NCBI GenBank assembly: GCA_965221655.1
Contig: OZ244906.1
Coordinates: forward strand, 2,852,001 to 2,916,000
Source of the DNA: Bin107 sp965221655
GTDB taxonomy: Bacteria > UBA8248
Reading direction: 5' to 3'
Length of the DNA stretch: 64,000 bases
Below the pieces are notes generated by a model. It was not told the DNA's origin, searched no databases, and was given only the letters and a program-made list of their open reading frames with translations. Position 1 is the stretch's first letter, and the number at the start of each line of letters is the position of its first letter. Shown here piece after piece: positions 1-8,800 of the stretch. A program made the position numbers and the translations under genes.

Positions 1-30
1 TGATGCACCGGCCGATGCAGATGGCCACGA

Positions 31-59
31 CCGGGGGGCTTCGGCCCCCCGGTTTTTTT
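31..59 (+). terminator. Rho-independent terminator
   Basis: A perfect 9-bp GC stem (CCGGGGGGC / GCCCCCCGG) is closed by a TTCG tetraloop and followed by seven T. It must end a plus-strand transcript whose gene lies before the window. Nothing else is recognisable between it and the small minus-strand gene that ends at 265. Confidence 0.93.
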
Positions 60-264
60 CGTGCGCGCATCGCTCCTCCCGCCAGCCGCGACCTCCCCGA
101 ACGTGAACGCACCTTGAGGAGACAAGCCGCGCGGCTCCTCCCCACCGGTCGCGCAACCTGCCAGTGCGGGCGAAACGGGCCGCGGCGGGGGTGTCGCTGG
201 CTGTGGAGAGAGTCGCACCCGCACGCGGTCGGCGGGCGCTTGCGGCTCGTAAAAGGCTTGGGTT

Positions 265-585
265 TTACAGGAGTTTGATGAGGGTTACGGTGAGCCCGAC
301 GATTCCCGCCGAAAGCACCATCCCCATACGGGAGATGTCCGTGCGGAGTTCGGCGATGTCCTGTTTGACTTCCGCGCGCAACGCAGCGATGTCTTGCTTG
401 ACTTCTGTGCGCAACGCGGCGGTTTCCTGCTGGAGTTCCGTCCGCGACTCGGCGACGTCCTGTTTGGTGGCGACGTTCTCGCCGAAGGCGTCGCGCACCG
501 TGGCGACGACGGCCTCGACCTGCGTCTCCTCGAAGCCCGATTCTCGGAGCAGCTTCCTCGCCTTGAGAGTGTCGAATGCCTGCAT
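265..585 (-). CDS. Small coiled-coil, single-TM protein (DUF1640/CCDC90-like)
   Basis: This 106-residue protein has an N-terminal helical region (residues 1-40), a heptad-type coiled coil (about 41-84) and a C-terminal hydrophobic segment (about 88-104) that ends at the stop. The coiled coil contains two near-identical 11-residue units, EVKQDIAALRA and EVKQDIAELRT, which show in the DNA as a tandem repeat near 345-415. This layout matches the bacterial DUF1640/CCDC90 type of tail-anchored membrane protein. The ATG at 585 was chosen because it immediately precedes the conserved-looking MQAFDTLKARKLL start; the frame stays open far upstream only because it runs antisense to the genes beyond. 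It stands alone, divergent from the aminotransferase at 865. Its function is unknown. Confidence 0.7.
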   Translation of the reverse strand: MQAFDTLKARKLLRESGFEETQVEAVVATVRDAFGENVATKQDVAESRTELQQETAALRTEVKQDIAALRAEVKQDIAELRTDISRMGMVLSAGIVGLTVTLIKLL

Positions 586-864
586 GGTCGCGTCTCCAGG
601 TTTTACGCCGCCCAATATATCCCAAAGATGCCGGGGAAGCAAGATTCGCGTTTCAGGCCCAGGGCAGGGGCGGCGGGCACGCGGATTCCCCACGGGAGCC
701 ATCCGCTCCCCCGGGGAGCGTGCGCCCGCGGCCGCCCTGCGCGGTTCGCCCGGGCGGTTTTCCCGCCTTTGCGGGGTGTTGAGAGATTTTCTTCGGGGTG
801 GTATGTTTTCGGCGCAAAAAGCACCGCATCGCCCGTCCCCGCCCGCCTGAGGAAACGACCCGAA

Positions 865-2004
865 ATGAACAAGCACCGCCTCATGGCTCCTGGTCCCACG
901 CCGGTTCCCCACCGGGTGCTCGAGGTCATGGCGAGACCCCTCATACACCACCGCACGCGCGGGTTCGAGGCGGAGTTCGAGCGAGCCCGCCAGGCGCTGG
1001 CCTGGCTGTTCCGCACCGAGGGCGACGTGCTCACGCTTGCGGCCTCGGGCACGGGCGCCATGGAGGCGGCGGTGGCGAACCTCTTCTCCCCGGGCGAGCG
1101 CGCCCTCGTCATCGAGGGCGGGAAGTTCGGCGAGCGGTGGACGGAGATTTGCGCCGCCTTTGGCGTCGAGGCGGACGTGCTCGAGGTGGAATGGGGCCGC
1201 TCGGTCGAGCCCGGCGCCGTGGGGGAGCGCCTCGCGCGCGGGGGCCACAAGGCCGTGCTGATGCAGGCGAGCGAGACCTCCACGGGGGCGAAGCACGACG
1301 TGCGCGGCGTGGTGCGCGCGGTGCGCGCCGCCTCGCCCGACACCCTGGTGGCGGTGGACGCCATCACCGCGCTGGGCGTCTACGAGATGGAGACCGATGC
1401 GTGGGACCTCGACGTCCTCATCACCGGCAGCCAGAAGGCGCTCATGCTTCCGCCGGGGCTGGCCTTCATCTGGCTGAGCGAGCGCGCCTGGCGCGCGACG
1501 CAGACGGCGACCTTGCCGCGCTACTATTTCGACCTCGCCATCGAGCGCAAGAGCCAGCAGAAGAGCACCACCGCCTGGACGCCCGCGATTTCGCTCATCG
1601 CGGGTCTTTGCGTCGCCCTCGACATGATGCGCGAGGAAGGTTTGGAGAACGTCTTCGCGCGCCACGCGCAGCTGGCGCACGCGACGGAGGCCGCCATGCG
1701 GGCGATGGGGCTTTCGATATTCCCGCGCGATTTGCGCAGCGAGGCCCTCACCGTCGTGTGCGTGCCCGAGGGCATGGACGGCAAGGCGATTCCCCGGCTG
1801 ATGGAGGACGTGCACGGGATGACCATAGCGGGTGGCCAGGACGGCCTGAGCGGGCGGATTTTCCGAATCGGTCACCTGGGATACGTGGATTCCGCAGACG
1901 TGATCGCCGCGGTCGGCGCACTGGAGGCGACCCTCGCCGAACTGGGGCACGAATTCGTGAAGGGCAGCGGCCTCGCGGCGGCGCGCGAGGCGTTCGATGG
2001 ATAA
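865..2004 (+). CDS. Class V PLP aminotransferase (serine-glyoxylate / phosphoserine-type)
   Basis: This 379-residue fold-type I, class V aminotransferase opens with the LMAPGPTPVP motif typical of the serine-pyruvate/serine-glyoxylate and small phosphoserine transaminases. The PLP Schiff-base lysine is Lys191 in GSQKALMLPPGL, preceded by the cofactor aspartate in VAVDAITALG. The ATG at 865 was chosen because it starts the family's conserved N-terminus. It lies 63 bp before serA, and the same pairing in other bacteria suggests that it replaces SerC as phosphoserine aminotransferase. Family membership is well supported; the substrate (3-phosphohydroxypyruvate versus glyoxylate/serine) is inferred from context. 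Confidence 0.9.
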   Translation: MNKHRLMAPGPTPVPHRVLEVMARPLIHHRTRGFEAEFERARQALAWLFRTEGDVLTLAASGTGAMEAAVANLFSPGERALVIEGGKFGERWTEICAAFGVEADVLEVEWGRSVEPGAVGERLARGGHKAVLMQASETSTGAKHDVRGVVRAVRAASPDTLVAVDAITALGVYEMETDAWDLDVLITGSQKALMLPPGLAFIWLSERAWRATQTATLPRYYFDLAIERKSQQKSTTAWTPAISLIAGLCVALDMMREEGLENVFARHAQLAHATEAAMRAMGLSIFPRDLRSEALTVVCVPEGMDGKAIPRLMEDVHGMTIAGGQDGLSGRIFRIGHLGYVDSADVIAAVGALEATLAELGHEFVKGSGLAAAREAFDG

Positions 2005-2011
2005 GACCCCC

Positions 2012-2043
2012 GCCCCGGCGGACGTTTCCCCCGACGCCGGGGC
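2012..2043 (+). other. Intercistronic hairpin before serA
   Basis: Inverted repeat GCCCCGGCG / CGCCGGGGC with a 14-nt loop fills most of the gap between the aminotransferase stop and the serA Shine-Dalgarno (about 2053-2060). There is no T tract, so it is more likely an mRNA-stability or attenuation element than a terminator. Confidence 0.5.
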
Positions 2044-2067
2044 ACGGGACGCGGGAGGAGTTTCGAG

Positions 2068-3672
2068 GTGAACCAGACGTTTCGCGTCGTAATATGCGAG
2101 CCGCTCTCCCCGAGGGCGGAGGAGGTGCTGGAGTCCGAGGAGGGCTTCGAGGTCGTCAAGTGCACCGCGGGGACGCGCGAGGAGGTGCTCGCGTCCGCAA
2201 AGGGGGCCGACGCCCTCATCGTGCGCAGCGGCACGCTGGTGGACGAGGAGCTGCTGGATGCGGGCGAGGGGCTCAAAATCGTCGCGCGCGCGGGCATCGG
2301 GGTGGACAACGTGGACCTCGAATCCGCCAGCGTCCGCGGCATCCTGGTGGTGAACGCCCCCGACGGCAACGTCATCACCACGGCGGAACACACCATGGCC
2401 ATGATGTTCTCGCTCGCGCGCAAGATTCCCGCCGCCGTCTCCTCGCTCAAACAGGGCAGGTGGGAGCGCGGCCGCTTCGTGGGCAGCGAACTCTCCTCGA
2501 AGACGCTGGGCGTCGTGGGCATGGGGCGCGTGGGTTCGCAAACGGCGACGTTCGCCCGCAGCCTGGGCATGAACGTCATCGCCTTCGACCCCTACATCTC
2601 CGCCGACGCGATATCGAAGCGCGGGGTGAAGCCCGTGGATTTCGACGAGCTTCTGGCGTCGTCGGACTACATCACCCTGCACGTGCCCAAGACGACGGAG
2701 ACGGGCAACCTCATCGGCGCGGCGGAAATCGAGCGGATGCGCCCGGGCGTGCGCATCGTCAACTGCGCGCGGGGCGGGCTGGTGGACAAAGAAGCGCTCG
2801 CCGCGGCTCTGGACAGCGGCCAGGTGGCGGGCGTCGCCGTGGACGTCTACGAGAAGGAGCCTCCCGACGCGGACGATCCGCTCATCGGGCGCGAGGAGGT
2901 GGTTTGCACGCCGCACCTGGGAGCCTCGACGGCGGAAGCACAGGAGAACGTGGCGATCAGCGTGGCCAAGCAGGTCGCGGCCTATTTGAGCAAAGGGGTG
3001 GTGGGCCACGCCGTGAACCTGCCCGCCCTGGGTCCGGAAGTGCTCGAGGAAATCGGCGCCCACTTGAACCTGGCCGAGCGGCTGGGCAATTTTCTGGTGC
3101 AGCTCTCGGGCGGGGGATTGCAGCTTCTCGAGGTGACCTACGGCGGACCGATCGACATGCCCATGCGCGCACTCGCCGCCTCGGCCCTGAAGGGGATGCT
3201 GGGGCGCGTTCTCACCGGAGCGCGCGTGAACCTGGTGAACGGCCTGTTGCTCGCCAAAGAACGCGGCATCGAGGTGCGCACGACGAGCCGCTCGGAGAAC
3301 CCCCTCTACACGGACATGATAGAACTGCGCGTTCGCACCGACGAGGGCGAGCGGTCCGTGGCGGGTACTTTCCTCCGCAAGGGTGAGCCGAGAATCATCC
3401 ACATCGACGACTATTCGGTGGACGTGGCCCTGACGGGCTACCTCCTCGTGTTCCGAAACGATGACCGCCCGGGGATGATCGGCAGAATCGGCACCCTGCT
3501 GGGCAACCACAACATCAACATCGCCGGGATGCAGCTCGGCAGGGTGTGGCAGCTCGACATGGCCGTCGCCGTGCTGATTCTCGACGACCCGGTGCCCGAG
3601 CCCGTCCTCGAGGAAGTGCGCGCCATTCCCAACGTCTACGACGCCTGCCTCGTTCGACTGGGTTTTGCGTGA
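2068..3672 (+). CDS. serA: D-3-phosphoglycerate dehydrogenase
   Basis: Oxidises 3-phosphoglycerate to 3-phosphohydroxypyruvate with NAD+, the first step of serine synthesis. The 534-residue protein is the long type I form: an N-terminal 2-hydroxyacid dehydrogenase catalytic domain, a Rossmann NAD-binding domain with GVVGMGRVGSQTA, the catalytic Arg/Glu/His set (NCARGGLVD, DVYEKEPP, TPHLGASTAEAQ), an intervening allosteric substrate-binding domain (about residues 320-450) and a C-terminal ACT domain (about 455-534). It is therefore probably subject to serine feedback. It starts at GTG behind GGGAGGAG. Its stop TGA overlaps the GTG of hisZ, so the two are translationally coupled. Confidence 0.97.
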   Translation: MNQTFRVVICEPLSPRAEEVLESEEGFEVVKCTAGTREEVLASAKGADALIVRSGTLVDEELLDAGEGLKIVARAGIGVDNVDLESASVRGILVVNAPDGNVITTAEHTMAMMFSLARKIPAAVSSLKQGRWERGRFVGSELSSKTLGVVGMGRVGSQTATFARSLGMNVIAFDPYISADAISKRGVKPVDFDELLASSDYITLHVPKTTETGNLIGAAEIERMRPGVRIVNCARGGLVDKEALAAALDSGQVAGVAVDVYEKEPPDADDPLIGREEVVCTPHLGASTAEAQENVAISVAKQVAAYLSKGVVGHAVNLPALGPEVLEEIGAHLNLAERLGNFLVQLSGGGLQLLEVTYGGPIDMPMRALAASALKGMLGRVLTGARVNLVNGLLLAKERGIEVRTTSRSENPLYTDMIELRVRTDEGERSVAGTFLRKGEPRIIHIDDYSVDVALTGYLLVFRNDDRPGMIGRIGTLLGNHNINIAGMQLGRVWQLDMAVAVLILDDPVPEPVLEEVRAIPNVYDACLVRLGFA

Positions 3673-4958
3673 GGCGCACGACTTCGTCGAGAGCCATTCC
3701 GGGCGGTTCGCGGGTGTTCCTGCCTGGCGAGGCCAGGTGCAAGCGGGACGTAGAGGAGCGTCTGCTGCGCGTCTTTGAGCAGTGGGGGTTCCGCGAGCTC
3801 CTCACGCCTGCGTTTGAGTTCTACGTCCCCCGGGCGGCTTCGGAAGTGCTCGACGCCCAGACCTACCGCATGGTGGACCTCGAAAGCGGGGGACTCCTCG
3901 CCCTGCGCGCCGACATGACGCCCCAAATCGCGCGGACGGCGGGCACGATTCTGGCCGCCCACCCCCGGCCGCTGCGTCTCTCCTACGCGACGAACGTCTT
4001 TCGCCACGCCCACGTGGCGGGTGAGTTGCAGCGCGAGTTCTGGCAAGCGGGCGTGGAGCTCATCGGCCTGGTTTCGCTTGAGGCCGACGCGGAGATGATT
4101 GCCATCGCCGTGGAGTGTCTCCAGGAGAACGGGGTGGAGGATTTTCGCATATCGCTCAGCCACGGGGCGTTTCTGCGCGGCATCATGGCTTCTCTGGGCG
4201 TCAAGGGCGCACGCAGGGCCGAACTGCTTGAAGCCATGGGCCGCCGCGATTCCCAAGGGGTGGCTGCTGCTCTGGCCGGCGTTGCGCGCAAGGGGACCGA
4301 CGCGGGGCTTCTGGAGCGCATCCCCGAGTGCATCGGCGGGGTGGAAATGCTCGACGGGGTGGAGGAGCAGGTGCGAACGCCCGCGGCCCGAACTGCCGTG
4401 CGCGAGTTGCGCGAGGTGTTCCGCATACTGGAACTCTACGGCCTTTCGGAGCGCGTTTTGTTCGATTTGTGCGACTTCAAGGATTTCGACTACTATACGG
4501 GCGTGATTTTCGAGGGATTCGTGGAGGGGGCGGGCTATCCCGTCTGCGGCGGCGGGCGCTACGACAAGCTCCTGGGGCTGTACGGCGACGATGCCCTGGG
4601 GACGGGATTCGCCGTCGACCTCAACCAGATGCTCCCTCTCGTCACCAAAGATGCAAACAGCGGAAACGGAACGGATTTCCTCGTCATCGACCTCACCCGG
4701 GAGAAGCGTTCGGGCATCCTTCTTTCCCGCAACCTCAGGGCGCGCGGCTGGCGGGTGGCGCGCGACATCATTCGGCGCGGCCTCGAAGGCTCGCTCGAAT
4801 ACGCGCGGGAGACGGGCGTATCGAAGTGCCTCGTCGTCGAGCGCGGTGGAAAGAAGGGAGACAGGGTGCGGCTTCTGGAGGCGAACGGGGAAGACCTGGG
4901 CGCGTATTCGAGTGCGGAAATCCTCGCTCGAGTGGGCGGGAGGGATGAAGGGCGATGA
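3669..4958 (+). CDS. hisZ: ATP phosphoribosyltransferase regulatory subunit
   Basis: This 429-residue paralogue of the histidyl-tRNA synthetase catalytic domain lacks the anticodon-binding half and acts as the regulatory subunit of short-form HisG in histidine synthesis. Class II aaRS-like elements are visible: the motif 2-like region (ADMTPQIART ... LSYATNVFR), the glutamate/arginine region around QREFWQAGVELIG, and the C-terminal FYTGV/GGGRYDKLL equivalents (DYYTGVIFEGF, CGGGRYDKLLGLYG). The chosen start is the GTG that overlaps the serA stop as GTGA. No hisG or hisS gene is nearby. The order serA-hisZ-purA is seen in several delta-type lineages. The last four bases overlap purA. Confidence 0.93.
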   Translation: MRRTTSSRAIPGGSRVFLPGEARCKRDVEERLLRVFEQWGFRELLTPAFEFYVPRAASEVLDAQTYRMVDLESGGLLALRADMTPQIARTAGTILAAHPRPLRLSYATNVFRHAHVAGELQREFWQAGVELIGLVSLEADAEMIAIAVECLQENGVEDFRISLSHGAFLRGIMASLGVKGARRAELLEAMGRRDSQGVAAALAGVARKGTDAGLLERIPECIGGVEMLDGVEEQVRTPAARTAVRELREVFRILELYGLSERVLFDLCDFKDFDYYTGVIFEGFVEGAGYPVCGGGRYDKLLGLYGDDALGTGFAVDLNQMLPLVTKDANSGNGTDFLVIDLTREKRSGILLSRNLRARGWRVARDIIRRGLEGSLEYARETGVSKCLVVERGGKKGDRVRLLEANGEDLGAYSSAEILARVGGRDEGR

Positions 4959-6277
4959 GCGTTCTGGCGGTGATTGGCGGTCAGTGGGGCGATGAGGGAA
5001 AAGGGAAGGTCATCGACTGGCTGGCGAACCAGGCCGACGTGGTGGCCCGCTACCAGGGGGGGGCCAACGCGGGCCACACGGTCGTCGTCGACGGCAAGCA
5101 ATACATCCTGCACCTGATACCCACGGGAATACTGCGCAAGGGGGTGAAGTGCATCATCGGATCGGGCGTGGTGGTCGACCCGCTGGGTCTGGTGGAGGAG
5201 ATAGAATACCTCCGCGCCGCGGGAGTCGAGATCGGCGAGAACCTCGTCCTCGGCAAGCGTGCACACCTCATCATGCCCTACCACAAGGTTCTCGACTCCC
5301 ACATGGAGGAGCTTCTGGGCGTCAACCGCATCGGAACGACCGGCAGGGGCATCGGGCCGGCATACTCGGATAAGGCGGCGCGGCTGGGCGTGCGGATTTC
5401 GGACTTGTTCGACGAGAAGATACTGCGGGACCGCATTCGCGTGAGCCTGGCCATCAAAAAACGGCTTCTGGGCGACATTGTCCTCAACGAAGAGGAGGCG
5501 AAGTCCCTCGAGGAGGCGCATGTCCTGGACGTATGCACCCGGGTGCGAGAAGCCCTGGGTGCACACGTGCGCAACACCGACGCGGAGATCAACGAGGCTC
5601 TCAACGGAAACAAGAGGATTCTGCTCGAAGGAGCGCAGGGCATCCTCCTAGATCTGGACATGGGCACATACCCCTACGTGACGTCGAGCAACACCGGCGT
5701 AGGCGGGGCGATGAGCGGGCTCGGCCTGCCCTACAGCCGCCTGCGCACGGTGTTCGGCATCATGAAGGCGTATTGCACGCGGGTGGGGCAAGGGCCGTTC
5801 CCCTCCGAGATGGGAGAGGTGGAGGCCGGACAGTTGCGTGAAGAGGGTGGTGAGTTCGGCGCCACGACGGGCAGGCCGAGGCGGTGCGGGTGGTTCGACG
5901 CCGTGGCGGCGCGCCACTGCATTCAAGTCTCCGGCATGGACGCGATAGCGGTGACGAAACTCGACGTGCTCGACAACCAGAAAACGATTCGGGTCTGCGT
6001 GGGCTACGAATACGAGGGGGAGCGCGTTACGGTCTTTCCGGCGGAAACCTCGATTCTGGAGCGGTGCGAGCCCGTTTTCCGTGAGTTTCCCGGCTGGATG
6101 TCCCCCACCGGAGGCGTGCGAAACTACGACGACCTCCCGCCCCGGGCGCAGGAGTACATCAAAGGACTCGAGGAGTTGACGGCCAGACCGGTATGGCTGG
6201 TTTCCACCGGACCCGGACGCGATGATACGATTTGCATCCGCAATCCCTTCGGCGAGGAGGGGGATTGCGGGGTCTGA
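4955..6277 (+). CDS. purA: Adenylosuccinate synthetase
   Basis: Joins IMP and aspartate using GTP to give adenylosuccinate, the first committed step to AMP. At 440 residues it matches the usual length. The GTP-binding loop GDEGKGK lies at residues 12-18 with the catalytic Asp13; NAGHTVV (His41 equivalent), GTTGRGIGPAYSDKA and EGAQGILLDLDMGTYPYVTSS are intact. The ATG overlaps the hisZ stop as ATGA, making this the last gene of the amino-acid/purine operon. A 40-bp gap with its own Shine-Dalgarno separates it from ccdA. Confidence 0.98.
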   Translation: MSVLAVIGGQWGDEGKGKVIDWLANQADVVARYQGGANAGHTVVVDGKQYILHLIPTGILRKGVKCIIGSGVVVDPLGLVEEIEYLRAAGVEIGENLVLGKRAHLIMPYHKVLDSHMEELLGVNRIGTTGRGIGPAYSDKAARLGVRISDLFDEKILRDRIRVSLAIKKRLLGDIVLNEEEAKSLEEAHVLDVCTRVREALGAHVRNTDAEINEALNGNKRILLEGAQGILLDLDMGTYPYVTSSNTGVGGAMSGLGLPYSRLRTVFGIMKAYCTRVGQGPFPSEMGEVEAGQLREEGGEFGATTGRPRRCGWFDAVAARHCIQVSGMDAIAVTKLDVLDNQKTIRVCVGYEYEGERVTVFPAETSILERCEPVFREFPGWMSPTGGVRNYDDLPPRAQEYIKGLEELTARPVWLVSTGPGRDDTICIRNPFGEEGDCGV

Positions 6278-6317
6278 CCCGCAACTTTCGCCGCCTCCGC
6301 TTATCGAGAGGAAGTCC

Positions 6318-7214
6318 ATGGCCCCGGAAAACGTGTCCATCGGCCTGGCTTTTGCGGCAGGAACCCTGAGTTTCGTCTCTCCGTGCATTCTCCCCCTGGT
6401 GCCGAGCTACCTTTGCTATCTGACGGGCCTCTCCTATGAGGAGATGCGCGAGAGCGGCGAGGCCGCCCGCGTGCGCGGCGTCATTCTGGCGAACGCCCTG
6501 TTCTTCGTGGCGGGTTTCTCGCTCGTTTTCGTCGCCCTGGGGGCAAGCGCTTCTTTCGTGGGGCGGGTGTTGTTCGCCTATCAGGATCACTTGCGGCTGC
6601 TGGGCGGCGTGCTGATTACCATGTTCGGTCTCTACGTCGGCGACAGAGCGTTTGGTTTCCGCGTCCAGACGTTCTTCGCCACGAAGCCGGTCGGGGTGAG
6701 CGGTGTGTTCGCCGCCCTGGCTTTGCTCGCGGGGCTGGCGAGTCTGCGAGGGGGCTACCCCACGCTGGGCGGTGTGCTTGCAGCGGGTGCTCTCTACGTG
6801 TTCATCGCCGTCTTCGCACCCGTACTCTCTTCAGAAAAGCGCGTCATGCTCAAGGCCAAGCCCGCGGGCTGGGTCGGCAGCGTGCTTGTCGGCGTCACAT
6901 TCGCCGCGGGCTGGACGCCGTGCGTCGGCCCCATTCTGGGCAGCATCCTCCTGTTCGCGGGTACGGGGCAAACGGTGGGCGAGGGCGTTGTGCTTTTGGC
7001 AGCCTACTCAGCCGGGCTCGGCGTCCCGTTCGTGCTTTGCGGTTTGGGGGTGGGGTACTTCTTCCGGTTCTATCAGGCGTTTCGGCAGTATTTCCACGGA
7101 GTAGAAGTCGCGAGCAGCGTCATGCTTGTGCTGGTGGGCGTCTTGCTGCTCTCGAACTATCTGAACGCCATTTCCTCCTACCTCATTTTCTGGACGGGAT
7201 ACACGGGCGTCTAA
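6318..7214 (+). CDS. ccdA: CcdA/DsbD-like transmembrane thiol-disulfide carrier
   Basis: This 298-residue inner-membrane protein passes electrons from cytoplasmic thioredoxin to periplasmic thiol proteins, typically for cytochrome c maturation. The two redox cysteines of the family are in place: SPCILPLVP in the first membrane segment and TPCVGPILGS in the central one, both in proline-bracketed helices. At least six further hydrophobic stretches are visible, and the protein is longer than the minimal six-TM CcdA. The ATG at 6318 follows a GAGAGGAAG ribosome site. It converges on the acylphosphatase, with a 4-bp overlap of the two stops. A c-type cytochrome occurs in the window at 51.1 kb; no ccm genes do. 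Confidence 0.88.
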   Translation: MAPENVSIGLAFAAGTLSFVSPCILPLVPSYLCYLTGLSYEEMRESGEAARVRGVILANALFFVAGFSLVFVALGASASFVGRVLFAYQDHLRLLGGVLITMFGLYVGDRAFGFRVQTFFATKPVGVSGVFAALALLAGLASLRGGYPTLGGVLAAGALYVFIAVFAPVLSSEKRVMLKAKPAGWVGSVLVGVTFAAGWTPCVGPILGSILLFAGTGQTVGEGVVLLAAYSAGLGVPFVLCGLGVGYFFRFYQAFRQYFHGVEVASSVMLVLVGVLLLSNYLNAISSYLIFWTGYTGV

Positions 7215-7492
7215 CGCACCTCAAACGGGGGGAGCTCCCCGCAGGGTACGCCTTCCTCCTCGTGCATCGCCGCAACACGCGCCAAGGGCGGCCCCTCGCG
7301 GCACCAAGCGCGCAAGGCGGCGATCTCCGCGGGGGCGCCCTCTGCGGTCACCTCCACGCTGCCGTCCGGGCGGTTGCGCACCCATCCCGCGAGGCCGAGC
7401 TCGCGCGCGATTTGCAGGACGCCATAGCGATAGCCTACGCCCTGCACCCGTCCCGTTATGAGGAGGCGAATCCGCCGTTTGTCGTCATGCAC
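7211..7492 (-). CDS. acyP: Acylphosphatase
   Basis: A 93-residue acylphosphatase that hydrolyses carboxyl-phosphate bonds. The signature GRVQGVGYRYGV carries the phosphate loop and catalytic Arg, and the second signature GWVRNRPDGSVEV supplies the catalytic Asn. The GTG start at 7492 (VHDDKRR) is preferred because the upstream extension would run into tatC. It is the third gene of the tat operon, 23 bp after the tatC stop. Confidence 0.92.
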   Translation of the reverse strand: MHDDKRRIRLLITGRVQGVGYRYGVLQIARELGLAGWVRNRPDGSVEVTAEGAPAEIAALRAWCREGPPLARVAAMHEEEGVPCGELPPFEVR

Positions 7493-7515
7493 GTCCCATT
7501 GTCCTGCGTTCGGTC

Positions 7516-8271
7516 TCAGGCCGGGTCGTCTTCCCATTCCTCTTCGCGTTCCTGAGCACGTTTTTTCTTTCGCCTCACGATGATCCTCGAAACCAGAATG
7601 CTGATCTCGAACAATACGATGACGGGACCCGCCAGAAACACCTGCGTCACCACGTCGGGCGGCGTGAGTAGGGCGGACATGACGAACGCCCCGACGATGA
7701 CGTGCCCGCGGTTCTTCGCGAGGACGTCGGGCGTGAGGACGCCAATCTGCACCAGCAACACGGTCACGATAGGTACTTCGAACACCAGTCCGAACGTAAA
7801 GATGAGCTTGAAGGCAAAGGAGATGTAGAAGCCTATCGAGATCTGGGGCGTGAGGTTCTCGGTCGCAAAGCCCAGGAGAAAGGCGAGGCCGTAGGGCAAA
7901 ATCAGGAAGTAGCAGAAAAGCGCGCCCAGGACGAAGCTCAGCGTCGAGAGAATGACAAACGGCGCAACGTAGCGTTTCTCCCGATCCAGGAGCCCTGGTG
8001 CGCAAAAGCGCCATATCTGGAACAGGATGACAGGCAGGCTGACGAACACCGCCGCGAAGAAGGAGACCTTGACGTGGGCGAAGAACGCCTCGGTCGGCGA
8101 GAGGAATACGAGTTTTTCTCCGGCGATGGGACGCTGCATCAGGTTGAGGAGGTCGCCCGAAAAATAATAGGCCCCACAGAACGCGACAAAGACAGTGCCG
8201 AGCATGTAGAGGATGCGGTTGCGCAACTCCGTCAGGTGCCCGGTAAGGGGCATGGAAGCATCGCCGCTCAC
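7516..8271 (-). CDS. tatC: Sec-independent protein translocase TatC
   Basis: Twin-arginine translocase core receptor, 251 residues with six expected membrane segments. The family start LTGHLTELRNRIL, the periplasmic FLSPTEAFFAHVKVSFFAAVF region and the P.GLAFLLGFA and LAKNRGHVIVGAFVMSALLTPPDVVTQ motifs are present. The tail is basic (RRKKKRAQER) and then acidic. The start is GTG at 8271, overlapping the tatA stop as GTGA; an in-frame ATG at 8253 is a weaker alternative. At least one probable Tat substrate, the dienelactone hydrolase at 61.8 kb with RREFL, is in the window. Confidence 0.95.
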   Translation of the reverse strand: MSGDASMPLTGHLTELRNRILYMLGTVFVAFCGAYYFSGDLLNLMQRPIAGEKLVFLSPTEAFFAHVKVSFFAAVFVSLPVILFQIWRFCAPGLLDREKRYVAPFVILSTLSFVLGALFCYFLILPYGLAFLLGFATENLTPQISIGFYISFAFKLIFTFGLVFEVPIVTVLLVQIGVLTPDVLAKNRGHVIVGAFVMSALLTPPDVVTQVFLAGPVIVLFEISILVSRIIVRRKKKRAQEREEEWEDDPA

Positions 8272-8648
8272 TTCTTCGCGTCGTCCTGTTTTGCGGGTTC
8301 GCTTTCGCTCGGTGGCGCTTGTTCGGCAGAGTCGGGCGCGGTCTCGGACATTTCGGCCCGCTCCGGTTCGATGCGCTGCTCCTCCTCGTCTTCGGGTACG
8401 CCCGCTTCGGGGGTTTCTTCTTCGCCCTCCACGGTTTTCTTCTTCTCATTTGCGTCTTCGTCGAGAAGGTCGAGGTCGTAGTCGTCTTCCATATTGAAGT
8501 TGTTCTGAAAGTCCGAAGTAGCGCGCTTGAAGTCGCCCAGGGCCTTGCCGAGCGTGCGCGCCAACTCCGGCAGACGCTTGGGTCCGATGACGACCAGGGC
8601 GACCACCATGATCACGATCAGTTCCGTCATGCCGATACTGCCGAACAA
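8268..8648 (-). CDS. Twin-arginine translocase subunit TatA/TatB
   Basis: This 126-residue protein has an N-terminal membrane helix (about residues 7-22), the hinge GPKRLPELARTLGKAL and an amphipathic helix. A long acid-rich tail (about 55-126) is full of E, D, P and S. Sequence around MFGSIGMTELIVI fits TatA or TatB. With only one such gene beside tatC it may serve both roles, or a second copy may lie elsewhere. It is the first gene of the tatA/B-tatC-acylphosphatase operon. Confidence 0.9.
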   Translation of the reverse strand: MFGSIGMTELIVIMVVALVVIGPKRLPELARTLGKALGDFKRATSDFQNNFNMEDDYDLDLLDEDANEKKKTVEGEEETPEAGVPEDEEEQRIEPERAEMSETAPDSAEQAPPSESEPAKQDDAKK

Positions 8649-8683
8649 GACCGTTCTCCCCGTGAGAAGACTCTTACACTGCG

Positions 8684-8712
8684 TTTATACCAAAAGCGGG
8701 GAACTTGGTGAA
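8684..8712 (-). promoter_or_regulatory. Candidate sigma70-type promoter of the tat operon
   Basis: On the minus strand TTCACC and TATAAA are separated by 17 bp, about 35 bp upstream of the tatA/B start codon. The same -35 hexamer recurs before the SelW-like gene. This is a sequence match only. Confidence 0.45.
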
Positions 8713-8715
8713 CGT

Positions 8716-8745
8716 GCGCGGGGCTATGCTCCCCGCGCGCTTTTT
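8716..8745 (+). terminator. Hairpin plus T-run in the divergent tat/exonuclease gap
   Basis: GCGCGGGG / CCCCGCGC form an 8-bp stem with a 7-nt loop, followed after GC by five T, reading toward the exonuclease gene. No plus-strand gene lies just upstream. It would either attenuate the exonuclease transcript or stop read-through from ccdA. Confidence 0.5.
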
Positions 8746-8800
8746 GCTACATTTGGCCTACGTGCATTGCCTCGAACCTCATGTCTAAAAGCGCAGACAC

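Noticed and set aside
798..3386. Plus-strand 862-codon frame
   Set aside because: It is an Arg/Gly/Ala-rich shadow of the aminotransferase and serA in another frame.
265..3510. Open frame of 1081 codons on the minus strand
   Set aside because: Nearly all of it is antisense to the aminotransferase and serA; only the last 106 codons read like a real protein.
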